A DNA stretch of 5,439 nucleotides from Pseudomonadota bacterium (GCA_023433855.1 JAEYTV010000612.1:1-5439); one strand, 5' to 3'. Positions 1 to 5,158 are shown, numbered from the stretch's first letter. Notes: generated by a model not told the origin, from the sequence alone. Program-made: numbers and translations.

Positions 1-338
1 TCGACTTCTACTTCGCCTGCAACGATCTCTTTGCCTATGACGTGTCGATCTGCCTCAATGCATGGTGTTTCGAGAAGGACCACTCCTACAACCTCACCAA
101 AGGCATGGCGCTTCTGCAAGGTTACCAGACGGTGCGCCCCCTCTCGAAGGATGAGCTTGCAGCGCTTCCGACACTGTCGCGCGGCTCCGCCCTGCGCTTC
201 TTCCTGACGAGGCTCTACGACTGGCTGACGACACCCGCGGGGGCTCTGGTGGTCAAGAAAGATCCGTTGGAGTATCTGCGCAAGCTGCGCTTCCACCGGC
301 AGATTTCCACAGCCGCAGAATATGGGCTGGCAGCATGA
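1..338 (+). CDS. thrB: Homoserine kinase, C-terminal part (5' end outside window)
   Basis: Partial gene: about 111 C-terminal residues, reading from position 3, of a protein that is usually about 320 residues. It phosphorylates homoserine to O-phosphohomoserine in threonine biosynthesis in the cytoplasm. The fragment opens with [13 protein letters not shown], which matches the metal-binding aspartate region of the APH/choline-kinase fold used by the alphaproteobacterial ThrB, not the GHMP-kinase type of E. coli. It continues with [39 protein letters not shown] and a C-terminal [14 protein letters not shown] block, all typical of this family from memory. The TGA stop lies inside ATGA, overlapping the rnhA start, so the two are probably co-transcribed and translationally coupled. 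The promoter and N-terminus are not visible. Confidence 0.93.
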   Translation, partial: DFYFACNDLFAYDVSICLNAWCFEKDHSYNLTKGMALLQGYQTVRPLSKDELAALPTLSRGSALRFFLTRLYDWLTTPAGALVVKKDPLEYLRKLRFHRQISTAAEYGLAA

Positions 339-775
339 AGCATGTCGACATCTTTACCGACGGCGCCTGTTCGGGCAATCCTGGACCCGGCGGCTGGGGC
401 GCTATCCTCCGTTACGGCGAGACGGAGAAGGAAATGTTCGGCGGTGAGGCGGAAACGACCAACAACCGCATGGAATTGATGGCCGCCATCCAGGCGCTCA
501 ACGCGCTCAAGCAGCCCTGCGAAGTCGATCTCTACACCGACAGCGCCTACGTGAAGGACGGGATCTCCAAGTGGATCTTCGGCTGGAAAAGGAACGGCTG
601 GAAGACCTCCGACAAGAAGCCGGTCAAGAATGCCGAGCTTTGGCAGCAGCTCGAAGAGGCGCGCAACAAGCACACGGTGACATTGCACTGGATCAAGGGC
701 CACGCCGGTCATCCGGAAAATGAGCGTGCCGATGAACTGGCACGACTTGGAATGGCACCCTTCAAGAAGAAGTGA
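335..775 (+). CDS. rnhA: Ribonuclease HI
   Basis: Complete, 146 residues, close to the usual RNase HI length of about 150. It cuts the RNA strand of RNA-DNA hybrids (R-loops, Okazaki primers) in the cytoplasm using two divalent metal ions. The four acidic catalytic residues are all present: Asp9 in [17 protein letters not shown], Glu47 in [11 protein letters not shown], Asp69 in YTDSAYV and Asp133 in NERADELA. His123 in [11 protein letters not shown] corresponds to the catalytic-loop histidine (His124 in E. coli). The basic handle region, [12 protein letters not shown] (about 80-91), is retained, so this is the full bacterial HI form. The ATG overlaps the stop of thrB by ATGA, which fixes the start. 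A hairpin terminator follows. I see nothing unusual in the protein. Confidence 0.97.
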   Translation: MKHVDIFTDGACSGNPGPGGWGAILRYGETEKEMFGGEAETTNNRMELMAAIQALNALKQPCEVDLYTDSAYVKDGISKWIFGWKRNGWKTSDKKPVKNAELWQQLEEARNKHTVTLHWIKGHAGHPENERADELARLGMAPFKKK

Positions 776-807
776 CGGACGGCGTTCCGTCTCCTGAATG
801 CGAAAGA

Positions 808-830
808 AGCCGCCCAGGGACCGGGCGGCT
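808..830. terminator. Bidirectional terminator hairpin between rnhA and the PG-binding protein gene
   Basis: AGCCGCCC (808-815) and GGGCGGCT (823-830) form a perfect 8-bp GC-rich stem with a 7-base loop. It lies between two convergent genes. On the minus strand the stem is followed by TCTTTC, so the T-rich tail is better for the PG-binding gene than for rnhA. Two smaller hairpins flank it: GACGGA/TCCGTC (774-779/786-791) at the rnhA stop, and CGTCCG/CGGACG (849-854/860-865) just after the minus-strand stop. Termination in both directions is inferred from geometry. Confidence 0.75.
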
Positions 831-867
831 CTGACTGCGTCTCCCGCTCGTCCGCTTAACGGACGAT

Positions 868-1734
868 TTAACGGTGACGATGGAAACGTGCGCCGTGATA
901 ACGGCGGGGGCCATGATGGCGATGGTGGCCACTTGCTGCCACGCCCCCAATGACGCCCGCTGCCAATCCCAGTACGCCAAGGGCGATCGCCGCATCCGCG
1001 CCGGAGTCAACGCGGCCCACAAGCACGTCACCGCTGCCAGGTCCCCTCCGCGGGGCCGGTTTCGGCCGCGACGCCAGCCAGCTCTGATAGACAGGCTGTG
1101 AATCGGCCCGGAGCTTCGCCAACTGGTCGTATGACAGGTAGCCGGTCACGGGCCCCGAGACGACGGATTGCCATTGGGAGATGGCAGAGCGGCTTCTCGA
1201 CCCGAGAACCCCGTCGGTACCTCCAGTATTGAACCCGAGCGCGCTCAAGCGTCCCTGGACCTCCCGCCTCGTCGAGCGATCGCCCATGATCAGCGCCTCT
1301 TCGGCGGGCCCTCCGACGCTGAAGGCCGAAGTCTCCTGCAGCGCAGCCGGGCTCGCGTCACCGTTGATGTCGGACGTGACGATATCATCGGTCGTCGCGG
1401 TGAGTTTCACAATGCGCGCCTGTGCGATCGACGTGAACTTGCCCGTCGGGTAGGCGCTGATGTAGCTCTGGTATTCGTCTATCGTATTTCCCTGAGCCGC
1501 GGCTTGCCACAGCGCGAATTCCTGCTCCCATTGGCTAGCGTCCATCGACCCCGTCGCGGCTGTTTGCCCAGCCGGGATGGTGGGCAACACCGCCGCCAAG
1601 GGCGGCTGAGTGGGCATGCTGGTCGGGTTGGTTGCTGCAGGGGCGAGAACCTCCTGCGCGCCGACCTGTCCGGCGATCAGCGACATGCTGATCACGCTAG
1701 CAACCATGACATTGAAATAGTTTGTTCTTTCCAT
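868..1734 (-). CDS. Exported peptidoglycan-binding-domain protein with His-rich C-terminus
   Basis: 288 residues. Residues 1-26 form a signal peptide (hydrophobic VMVASVISMSLIAG, cleavage probably after VGA and before QEV). A Pro/Ala/Thr-rich linker (about 27-65) follows. Residues 69-111 (WEQEFALWQAAAQGN...YQSYISAYPTGKFTSIAQARI) match a short helical repeat seen beside caspase-like and PG-binding domains in alphaproteobacteria. Residues 152-210 (STRREVQGRLSALGFNTGG to LSYDQLAKLRA) form a PG_binding_1-type domain with the usual LxxLGF and DGVLGSRSRSAISQWQ features. Residues 247-268 are Gly/Ala-rich and hydrophobic, perhaps a membrane-associated or glycine-zipper segment. Residues 270-288 contain seven histidines and five arginines. 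It probably binds cell-wall peptidoglycan in the periplasm; no catalytic domain is visible. I chose the ATG at 1734 because the signal peptide begins there, although the reading frame stays open to 1905; the Shine-Dalgarno (GGGGG, 9 bases upstream) is poor. It lies 106 bases after the small exported protein on the same strand. Confidence 0.82.
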   Translation of the reverse strand: MERTNYFNVMVASVISMSLIAGQVGAQEVLAPAATNPTSMPTQPPLAAVLPTIPAGQTAATGSMDASQWEQEFALWQAAAQGNTIDEYQSYISAYPTGKFTSIAQARIVKLTATTDDIVTSDINGDASPAALQETSAFSVGGPAEEALIMGDRSTRREVQGRLSALGFNTGGTDGVLGSRSRSAISQWQSVVSGPVTGYLSYDQLAKLRADSQPVYQSWLASRPKPAPRRGPGSGDVLVGRVDSGADAAIALGVLGLAAGVIGGVAASGHHRHHGPRRYHGARFHRHR

Positions 1735-1840
1735 GATCTGTACCCCCGCAGTGTCTGATGGTCGGCCGTTTGTCGCCGAGTGTGAAATTCGTGCTTGCGC
1801 CGCTTCTAAGCTGTGAGTGAGCGCAGAGATGTGAGAGGCC

Positions 1841-2197
1841 TCAGTCGCCGATCGCGGCATAGTAACCATTGAGGTCGAGGCCACAGGCCTGCTTGGGCAG
1901 GCCATTCAGATAGATGCCGCCGTCGGGCGTGGGCACCACGGAGACTTTCCACCCCCGGCGGATTTCCCCCGCAAGCCCTGTCGCCGTGGCCTTCAACACT
2001 CCGGACACTGTGCATTTTCTCTTCGTGTAGTCGAAGCGATCCGCAATGATGACCGTCACGACCGAGCGTTCCGAAATCTCCACCGCACATTGGATGCTGC
2101 CGGTGCACTGGCCGGCGTAATCGCCAGCAAGGCCGGACGCGGAGGCACTTTGGATGGTCGAGAGCAGCAAACCTGCAACGAGGCTAATGCGATACAT
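1841..2197 (-). CDS. Small exported four-cysteine hypothetical protein
   Basis: 118 residues; I do not recognise a family. Residues 1-20 (MYRISLVAGLLLSTIQSASA) form a clear signal peptide with an ASA cleavage site. The mature part of about 98 residues holds exactly four cysteines (31, 37, 62, 105), enough for two disulfides, which fits a periplasmic or secreted protein. Mixed hydrophilic and beta-like stretches (SVVTVIIADRF, WKVSVVPTPDGGIYLNGL) suggest a compact beta-rich fold, which is inference. The ATG at 2197 gives a proper signal peptide. A GTG at 2236 would add 13 residues in front and spoil it, so I reject it. No strong Shine-Dalgarno is visible. It is upstream of the PG-binding protein on the same strand and may share its transcript, so an envelope role is plausible but unproven. 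Confidence 0.72.
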   Translation of the reverse strand: MYRISLVAGLLLSTIQSASASGLAGDYAGQCTGSIQCAVEISERSVVTVIIADRFDYTKRKCTVSGVLKATATGLAGEIRRGWKVSVVPTPDGGIYLNGLPKQACGLDLNGYYAAIGD

Positions 2198-2452
2198 TTC
2201 TGGTGTGACCCCGCTCGTTGGACATCGAATTGACACGATTTTGCCACATTCGCCTTAAGGCCCCTCTAAGCAGCGCAGTAAACGCAACTTGAAGTGCCTG
2301 CGGCTAATTATTTGTATTTTTTTATTTATCTTCGGGCGGCATAGGTCTGCGACTTCAGCCCGGCGGCGAAGCGGGACTCCTGTGGGAGGCCCGCGGTCCA
2401 CCTTCCGCCTCCGGTAAGTGCGGCTAGTGTTTGGGAAACTACGCGCCAGCGG

Positions 2453-2481
2453 GTTGCGCGCGCAACGTCAATGACTATTCT
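2453..2481 (+). promoter_or_regulatory. Candidate promoter of the Dabb gene with embedded 14-bp palindrome
   Basis: TTGCGC (2454-2459) and TATTCT (2476-2481) are spaced by 16 bases, an acceptable sigma-70-like pair placed about 30 bases before the start codon. The -35 box lies inside the perfect palindrome GTTGCGCGCGCAAC (2453-2466), which could be an operator. Assignment as a promoter is inference. Confidence 0.4.
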
Positions 2482-2497
2482 GCCGCCAGACAAGATC

Positions 2498-2503
2498 GGA
2501 GGT
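2498..2503 (+). promoter_or_regulatory. Ribosome binding site of the Dabb gene
   Basis: GGAGGT lies five bases before the ATG at 2509. It selects this start over the open frame that continues upstream to 2431, whose 26 extra residues look non-coding. Confidence 0.85.
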
Positions 2504-2508
2504 CGCTG

Positions 2509-2817
2509 ATGATCCTGCATGTCGTGCTGGTTCGGTTCAAGGCTGCCCTGCAGCAATCCGAGAAACAGGAGATCTATGAGGAGATCGCTGCGTTGAAGGA
2601 CGTGGTGCCCGGTATCGTCGATCTCCGATATGGGCCCAATGTCTCGCCCGAAGGGCTGAATGGTGGTTTCGTCGACGGGTTCGTCGTCACCTTCGAGAGC
2701 CGGGAGGCCCGCGATGCCTATCTTGTCCATCCCCGGCACGTCGCCGTTGGCGAACGTATTGTGGGGTCGGCAGACGGGGGCCTGTCGGGCTTGATCATCT
2801 TCGATCTGGCGATCTGA
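2509..2817 (+). CDS. Dabb-family (stress-responsive alpha/beta barrel) protein
   Basis: 102 residues, the normal size for a single Dabb domain (PF07876 type), a ferredoxin-like fold that forms dimeric barrels. Family hallmarks: the N-terminal strand ILHVVLVRFK (2-11), a helix EKQEIYEEIAALKDV (18-32), the turn VPGIVDLRYGPNVSPEGL (33-50), the strand FVDGFVVTFESREARDAYL (54-72) and HPRHVAVGERI (74-84) with the conserved histidine pair. The biochemical role of the family is poorly known; plant and bacterial members are linked to stress, and some related barrels are enzymes of polyketide or terpene metabolism. No substrate can be inferred here. The start is fixed by GGAGGT. The gene ends with tandem in-frame stops TGA TAG and converges on the peroxiredoxin gene with 39 bases between them. 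It appears to be a single-gene transcription unit. Confidence 0.88.
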   Translation: MILHVVLVRFKAALQQSEKQEIYEEIAALKDVVPGIVDLRYGPNVSPEGLNGGFVDGFVVTFESREARDAYLVHPRHVAVGERIVGSADGGLSGLIIFDLAI

Positions 2818-2822
2818 TAGTG

Positions 2823-2848
2823 GCCGCCCACCCAAGGGTGTTGGCGGC
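2823..2848. terminator. Hairpin between convergent Dabb and peroxiredoxin genes
   Basis: GCCGCC (2823-2828) pairs with GGCGGC (2843-2848), and CACC (2829-2832) pairs with GGTG (2837-2840) above a two-base bulge, leaving a CAAG-type tight loop. It sits in the 39-base gap between convergent stops, where it could serve both genes. Neither side has a T tract, so intrinsic termination efficiency is uncertain. Confidence 0.5.
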
Positions 2849-2856
2849 ACATGACC

Positions 2857-3348
2857 TTAGCCTTGAATCTGCTCCAGCATGGCTGCCGCACCGGAAAGTG
2901 TGGTCTGTCCTGGACTGTCCTCGACGTTGAGCGATGTGACGACACCGTCCTCCACCAGCATCGAGTAGCGCTTCGAGCGCAGCCCCAGGCCGCCGGCCGA
3001 AAGATCGGCTTCGAGGCCGACTGCCTTGGTGAATGCGCCGTCCCAGTCGGCAAGATAGTGAATCTTGCCCATCCCGCCGGATTGCTCGGCCCAAGCGCCC
3101 ATGACGTGCCAGTCGTTCACCGCCAGGACTGCGATGTCGTCGATGCCCTTCGAAAGAAAGGCGTCTCTGTTCTCGAGGTAGCCCGGCAGGTGGTTGAGCG
3201 AACAGGTTGGCGTGAACGCGCCGGGCACTGCGAACAGCACCACCTTCTTGCCCTTGAACAGTTCGTCGGTTGTGATCTCCACCGGGCCGTTGATTGTCTT
3301 TTCTTTGAATTTGGCTTGCGGCAACCTCTCGCCAACAGCGATACTCAT
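2857..3348 (-). CDS. Peroxiredoxin, Prx5/AhpE-like 1-Cys type
   Basis: 163 residues, standard for the Prx5 subfamily of about 160. It reduces hydrogen peroxide and organic hydroperoxides in the cytoplasm through a reactive cysteine. The active site FAVPGAFTPTCSLNHLPGY (39-57) contains Pro42, Thr46 and peroxidatic Cys49 of the PxxxTxxC motif. RSKRYSMLVEDG (124-135) contains the conserved arginine region. Other family blocks are INGPVEITTDELFKGKKVVLF (19-39), VNDWHVMGAWAE (77-88) and LADWDGAFTKAVGLEADLS (99-117). Cys49 is the only cysteine, so no resolving cysteine exists in the chain; the reductant is probably glutathione with glutaredoxin, as in many Prx5 enzymes, which is inference. AAGGAGG with 8-base spacing fixes the start at 3348 rather than at the longer open frame from 3420. 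It lies 102 bases after the DsbD-like gene on the same strand, with its own promoter candidate in the gap. Confidence 0.95.
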   Translation of the reverse strand: MSIAVGERLPQAKFKEKTINGPVEITTDELFKGKKVVLFAVPGAFTPTCSLNHLPGYLENRDAFLSKGIDDIAVLAVNDWHVMGAWAEQSGGMGKIHYLADWDGAFTKAVGLEADLSAGGLGLRSKRYSMLVEDGVVTSLNVEDSPGQTTLSGAAAMLEQIQG

Positions 3349-3356
3349 GGTGATTT

Positions 3357-3363
3357 CCTCCTT
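3357..3363 (-). promoter_or_regulatory. Ribosome binding site of the peroxiredoxin gene
   Basis: The minus strand reads AAGGAGG, a near-perfect Shine-Dalgarno, eight bases before the ATG at 3348. It decides the start of this gene. Confidence 0.92.
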
Positions 3364-3396
3364 GCGAGCCGGCGGCACGTCGCGCGCGGCCGGGCA

Positions 3397-3425
3397 GACT
3401 ATAGTCGGCCGTTGACGCAAAACAA
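3397..3425 (-). promoter_or_regulatory. Candidate promoter of the peroxiredoxin gene with palindromic -10 region
   Basis: On the minus strand TTGTTT (3420-3425) and TATAGT (3398-3403) are 16 bases apart, a good sigma-70-like pair about 50 bases before the start codon. The -10 box sits within the perfect palindrome GACTATAGTC (3397-3406), extendable to 18 bp (3393-3410, GGC/GCC outer arms) with one mismatched pair. This could be an operator for redox control, but I recognise no known regulator's site. Confidence 0.5.
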
Positions 3426-3450
3426 GGATGGACGGGGATGCAGGGCCTGC

Positions 3451-4287
3451 TTAGTTGAAGGCGAGCGAGGTTTCCATGGCGCGATCGCCGGCGATCACCA
3501 GGATGCCCCACTGTTTTCCGGTTACATCGTAGTTTCTGGGCAGCTTGCCGACGGGCATGTCGAGTGAATACCTGTCGCCGTCCCTGCGGCCGTTGATCCC
3601 TTCGATGAGCACGTGACCCTGGGGGCCGGTCACGATCACCTGCGACGGTGCCGTCGTGTCCCCCGGAAGCCTGAGTTTGAGATGAAGGGTGTCGAGGTCC
3701 GGCGTGATGGCGTGGTCAAGCACGGCAAAGTCATGGGAAGGCGGCTCCGGAACCTTGGACATGGCCTGGTTGACGATCATCGCTTCTTCTGCAGGCGTCC
3801 CGCCCACCTGCTTCAGCGCGAGAGAAAAGTCCGCCTGGAATGGAATGCAGATGTTCTGGCACAACCCGACAAAGGCAGATGCTGCGAGATTGAGCGGCCT
3901 GCCGGGATCCCGTACCGTCAGTTCGAAGGGCAGTGCCACCGGCGTGTCGTAGCCGATGTCCTTCAGCTTGCCACTGTCGATCCGCTTCGGCACCGGATAG
4001 GAAACCCGGACCTGAGTTATCCCGCTCTCCCTGGAGAACACGACCTGCGGCGGAATGCCGGCATCCCCCGGTTCCTTCCAGTAGGTGATCCAGCCAGGCT
4101 TGGGTTCGATCTGCAACGCGCCGCGGACAGTCCCGTCCGGTCTCGGCGGCAGTGCCACGATCCGCATGCGCCCGCCCTCATTGGTGGCCCATGGCGTCAT
4201 TTCGGCGCGCAGAGGGGCTGCGCCAAACAGCAGTGGGGCGAGGGGGAGACACAAGGCAAACGCTGCGGGGCTGATGATGCGAAACAT
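3451..4287 (-). CDS. Periplasmic DsbD alpha-domain-like protein (stand-alone)
   Basis: 278 residues. Residues 1-28 form a signal peptide (hydrophobic PAAFALCLPLAPLLFGAA, cleavage probably after LRA). The mature protein resembles the N-terminal periplasmic domain of DsbD/ScsB (PF11412 type), which relays electrons from the membrane domain to periplasmic thiol proteins. Matching blocks: GWITYWKEPGDAGIPP (65-80), VSYPVPKR (95-102), GYDTPVALPFEL (112-123) and AFVGLCQNICIPFQADFSL (138-156). Cys143 and Cys147 in CxxxC are the expected redox pair and the only cysteines in the mature chain. Neither the eight-helix membrane domain nor the C-terminal thioredoxin-like domain follows: the protein ends at Asn278 after a second beta-rich segment (about 185-275). 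It must therefore receive electrons from another membrane protein (for example CcdA or ScsB) or act otherwise; this is inference. An upstream ATG at 4308 would put acidic residues before the signal peptide, so 4287 is preferred. No strong Shine-Dalgarno is visible. Confidence 0.85.
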   Translation of the reverse strand: MFRIISPAAFALCLPLAPLLFGAAPLRAEMTPWATNEGGRMRIVALPPRPDGTVRGALQIEPKPGWITYWKEPGDAGIPPQVVFSRESGITQVRVSYPVPKRIDSGKLKDIGYDTPVALPFELTVRDPGRPLNLAASAFVGLCQNICIPFQADFSLALKQVGGTPAEEAMIVNQAMSKVPEPPSHDFAVLDHAITPDLDTLHLKLRLPGDTTAPSQVIVTGPQGHVLIEGINGRRDGDRYSLDMPVGKLPRNYDVTGKQWGILVIAGDRAMETSLAFN

Positions 4288-4454
4288 GGGGCACCGGATT
4301 TCTTCCATGGAGGCATTTAAGCGATCCCCATGGCCCCGACCAGCGATCATGAACAGAAAGCCGATCATTTTCGGTTGATTGATCCGAGATGGTGCCCCAT
4401 GTCTTTCTGAGTGGCAGATCGAAGGTTTCCGCCGTTGCAGTCGGAGGCCAGGCT

Positions 4455-4460
4455 GGAGGA
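4455..4460 (+). promoter_or_regulatory. Ribosome binding site of the YqgE/AlgH gene
   Basis: GGAGGA ends three bases before the ATG at 4464, a strong but closely spaced Shine-Dalgarno. It selects 4464 over the in-frame ATG at 4389, whose extra 25 residues do not resemble the family. Confidence 0.82.
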
Positions 4461-4463
4461 ACA

Positions 4464-5069
4464 ATGGTTTTCCCGACGGTGAGGGACAGGGGCGAACGTG
4501 GTTTCCTGGACGGCCAGCTGCTGATCGCCATGCCGGGCATCCAGGACGGCGATTTCGCGCGCAGCGTCGTCTATGTCTGCGCTCATTCGGCAGCCGGTGC
4601 GATGGGCTTCATCATCAATCGCTCTCATGAGATTTCCTTCGCCGAGGTCCTCCTTCACCTGAAGATCATGGACAAAAGTCAGACACTGACGCTGCCCGGC
4701 CAAGCCCGCGACCTCCCGATCCTTTCCGGAGGACCGGTGGAAACGGGCCGTGGCTTCGTGCTTCATTCGGATGATTTCGTCAGCGAATCGTCCATTCCCA
4801 TCAGCGATGACATCTCCCTCACGGCAACTCTCGACGTCATCCGGGCCATCTGTGAAGGGAAGGGGCCCTCACGGGCGACGATGTTGCTTGGTTATGCGGG
4901 ATGGGGCCGAGGACAGCTGGAGGCCGAGATGTCCGCCAATGGCTGGCTGAACTGCCCGCCAGATGACGAGCTCATCTTCGATCCCGTGCTTGAGGGGAAG
5001 TATGACCGGGCCCTCGCGCTTCTGGGTGTCAGCCCTGAAATGCTCTCCAGCGAAGCAGGCCACGCCTGA
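4464..5069 (+). CDS. YqgE/AlgH family protein (UPF0301)
   Basis: 201 residues, typical for UPF0301 (about 185-200). Signatures: [19 protein letters not shown] (14-32), [20 protein letters not shown] (34-53), [19 protein letters not shown] (86-104), [17 protein letters not shown] (139-155) and [16 protein letters not shown] (159-174). The fold is a soluble alpha/beta domain with no signal peptide. The molecular function is not established; the AlgH name comes from an old link to alginate regulation in Pseudomonas, which should not be carried over here. The gene diverges from the DsbD-like gene with 176 bases between starts. I could not identify clear promoter boxes in that gap. No strong terminator follows, so transcription might run into the csbD-like gene 89 bases downstream. 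Identification of the family is firm; the role is unknown. Confidence 0.93.
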   Translation: MVFPTVRDRGERGFLDGQLLIAMPGIQDGDFARSVVYVCAHSAAGAMGFIINRSHEISFAEVLLHLKIMDKSQTLTLPGQARDLPILSGGPVETGRGFVLHSDDFVSESSIPISDDISLTATLDVIRAICEGKGPSRATMLLGYAGWGRGQLEAEMSANGWLNCPPDDELIFDPVLEGKYDRALALLGVSPEMLSSEAGHA

Positions 5070-5087
5070 GCTTATTTCCTCAACGCC

Positions 5088-5112
5088 GGAACGAAGGCGG
5101 CCCACGCGCATT
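5088..5112 (+). promoter_or_regulatory. Candidate EcfG (RpoE2-type) general stress promoter of the csbD-like gene
   Basis: GGAAC (5088-5092), 16 bases, then CATT (5109-5112). The known alphaproteobacterial EcfG consensus is GGAAC-16/17-CGTT, so the -35 is perfect and the -10 has three of four matches. Position (about 45 bases before the ATG) and gene type (CsbD genes are common members of that regulon) agree. Regulation is inferred. Confidence 0.55.
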
Positions 5113-5114
5113 GT

Positions 5115-5149
5115 CTTTGCTGCAGACACTCGCGTGTCGACAAGCAAAG
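5115..5149 (+). promoter_or_regulatory. Leader hairpin overlapping the csbD-like ribosome binding site
   Basis: CTTTGCT (5115-5121) and AGCAAAG (5143-5149) are perfect complements. Inside them GACAC (5125-5129) and GTGTC (5134-5138) pair around a TCGC loop, with a small internal loop (GCA against GACA). The right arm covers the first four bases of the Shine-Dalgarno AAAGGAG (5146-5152). It could hinder translation initiation or act as a DNA operator; both are inferences. Confidence 0.45.
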
Positions 5150-5152
5150 GAG
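5146..5152 (+). promoter_or_regulatory. Ribosome binding site of the csbD-like gene
   Basis: AAAGGAG lies six bases before the ATG at 5159, supporting that start over the in-frame TTG at 5111. Its first four bases fall in the leader hairpin. Confidence 0.88.
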
Positions 5153-5158
5153 AATACC

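Larger units (their letters stand above)
2198..2508. other. 311-base gene-free divergent intergenic region
   Basis: It separates the divergent small exported protein (minus) and the Dabb gene (plus). From 2252 to 2261 there is a 10-bp palindrome, GCCTTAAGGC. From about 2303 to 2331 there is a tract almost wholly A/T (including seven consecutive T), striking in this GC-rich window. From 2326 to about 2409 the minus strand reads as coding-like sequence ending in TAA, a possible gene remnant. From 2453 to 2481 there is a promoter candidate for the Dabb gene. I found no convincing sigma-70 boxes for the minus-strand gene; TTCAAG-17-CTTAGA is the best but weak. No tRNA or obvious small RNA gene is visible. 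Confidence 0.6.

Noticed and set aside
335..338. ATGA overlap of thrB and rnhA as something unusual
   Set aside because: A common form of translational coupling between adjacent genes; recorded in the gene entries only.
1168..1758. Long plus-strand open frame (196 codons) opposite the PG-binding protein gene
   Set aside because: Antisense shadow of a gene with a signal peptide and a recognisable domain; its own translation is Arg/Pro/Ser-rich with no family resemblance.
1735..1905. N-terminal extension of the PG-binding protein to 1905
   Set aside because: It would run into the upstream coding region, and the signal peptide begins at the ATG at 1734.
2326..2850. Minus-strand open frame of 174 codons opposite the Dabb gene
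   Set aside because: Mostly a mirror of the Dabb coding region, which has a strong ribosome binding site and clear motifs. Only its last 27 codons, outside the Dabb gene, are discussed as a possible remnant.
3440..3450. GCAGGGCCTGC palindrome next to the DsbD-like stop codon, considered as a terminator
   Set aside because: The loop would be one base, so no stable hairpin forms, and there is no T tract.
2851..3567. Plus-strand open frame of 238 codons opposite the peroxiredoxin gene, and a similar minus-strand one at 2795-3511
   Set aside because: Out-of-frame shadows; the peroxiredoxin frame has the active site and a strong Shine-Dalgarno.
3613..4320. Plus-strand open frame of 235 codons opposite the DsbD-like gene
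   Set aside because: GC-rich antisense shadow; the translation is His/Arg-rich and unlike any family I know, while the minus strand shows a signal peptide and CxxxC motif.
4389..4463. Earlier ATG (4389) for the YqgE gene
   Set aside because: The extra 25 residues do not resemble the family N-terminus, and GGAGGA sits right before the ATG at 4464.
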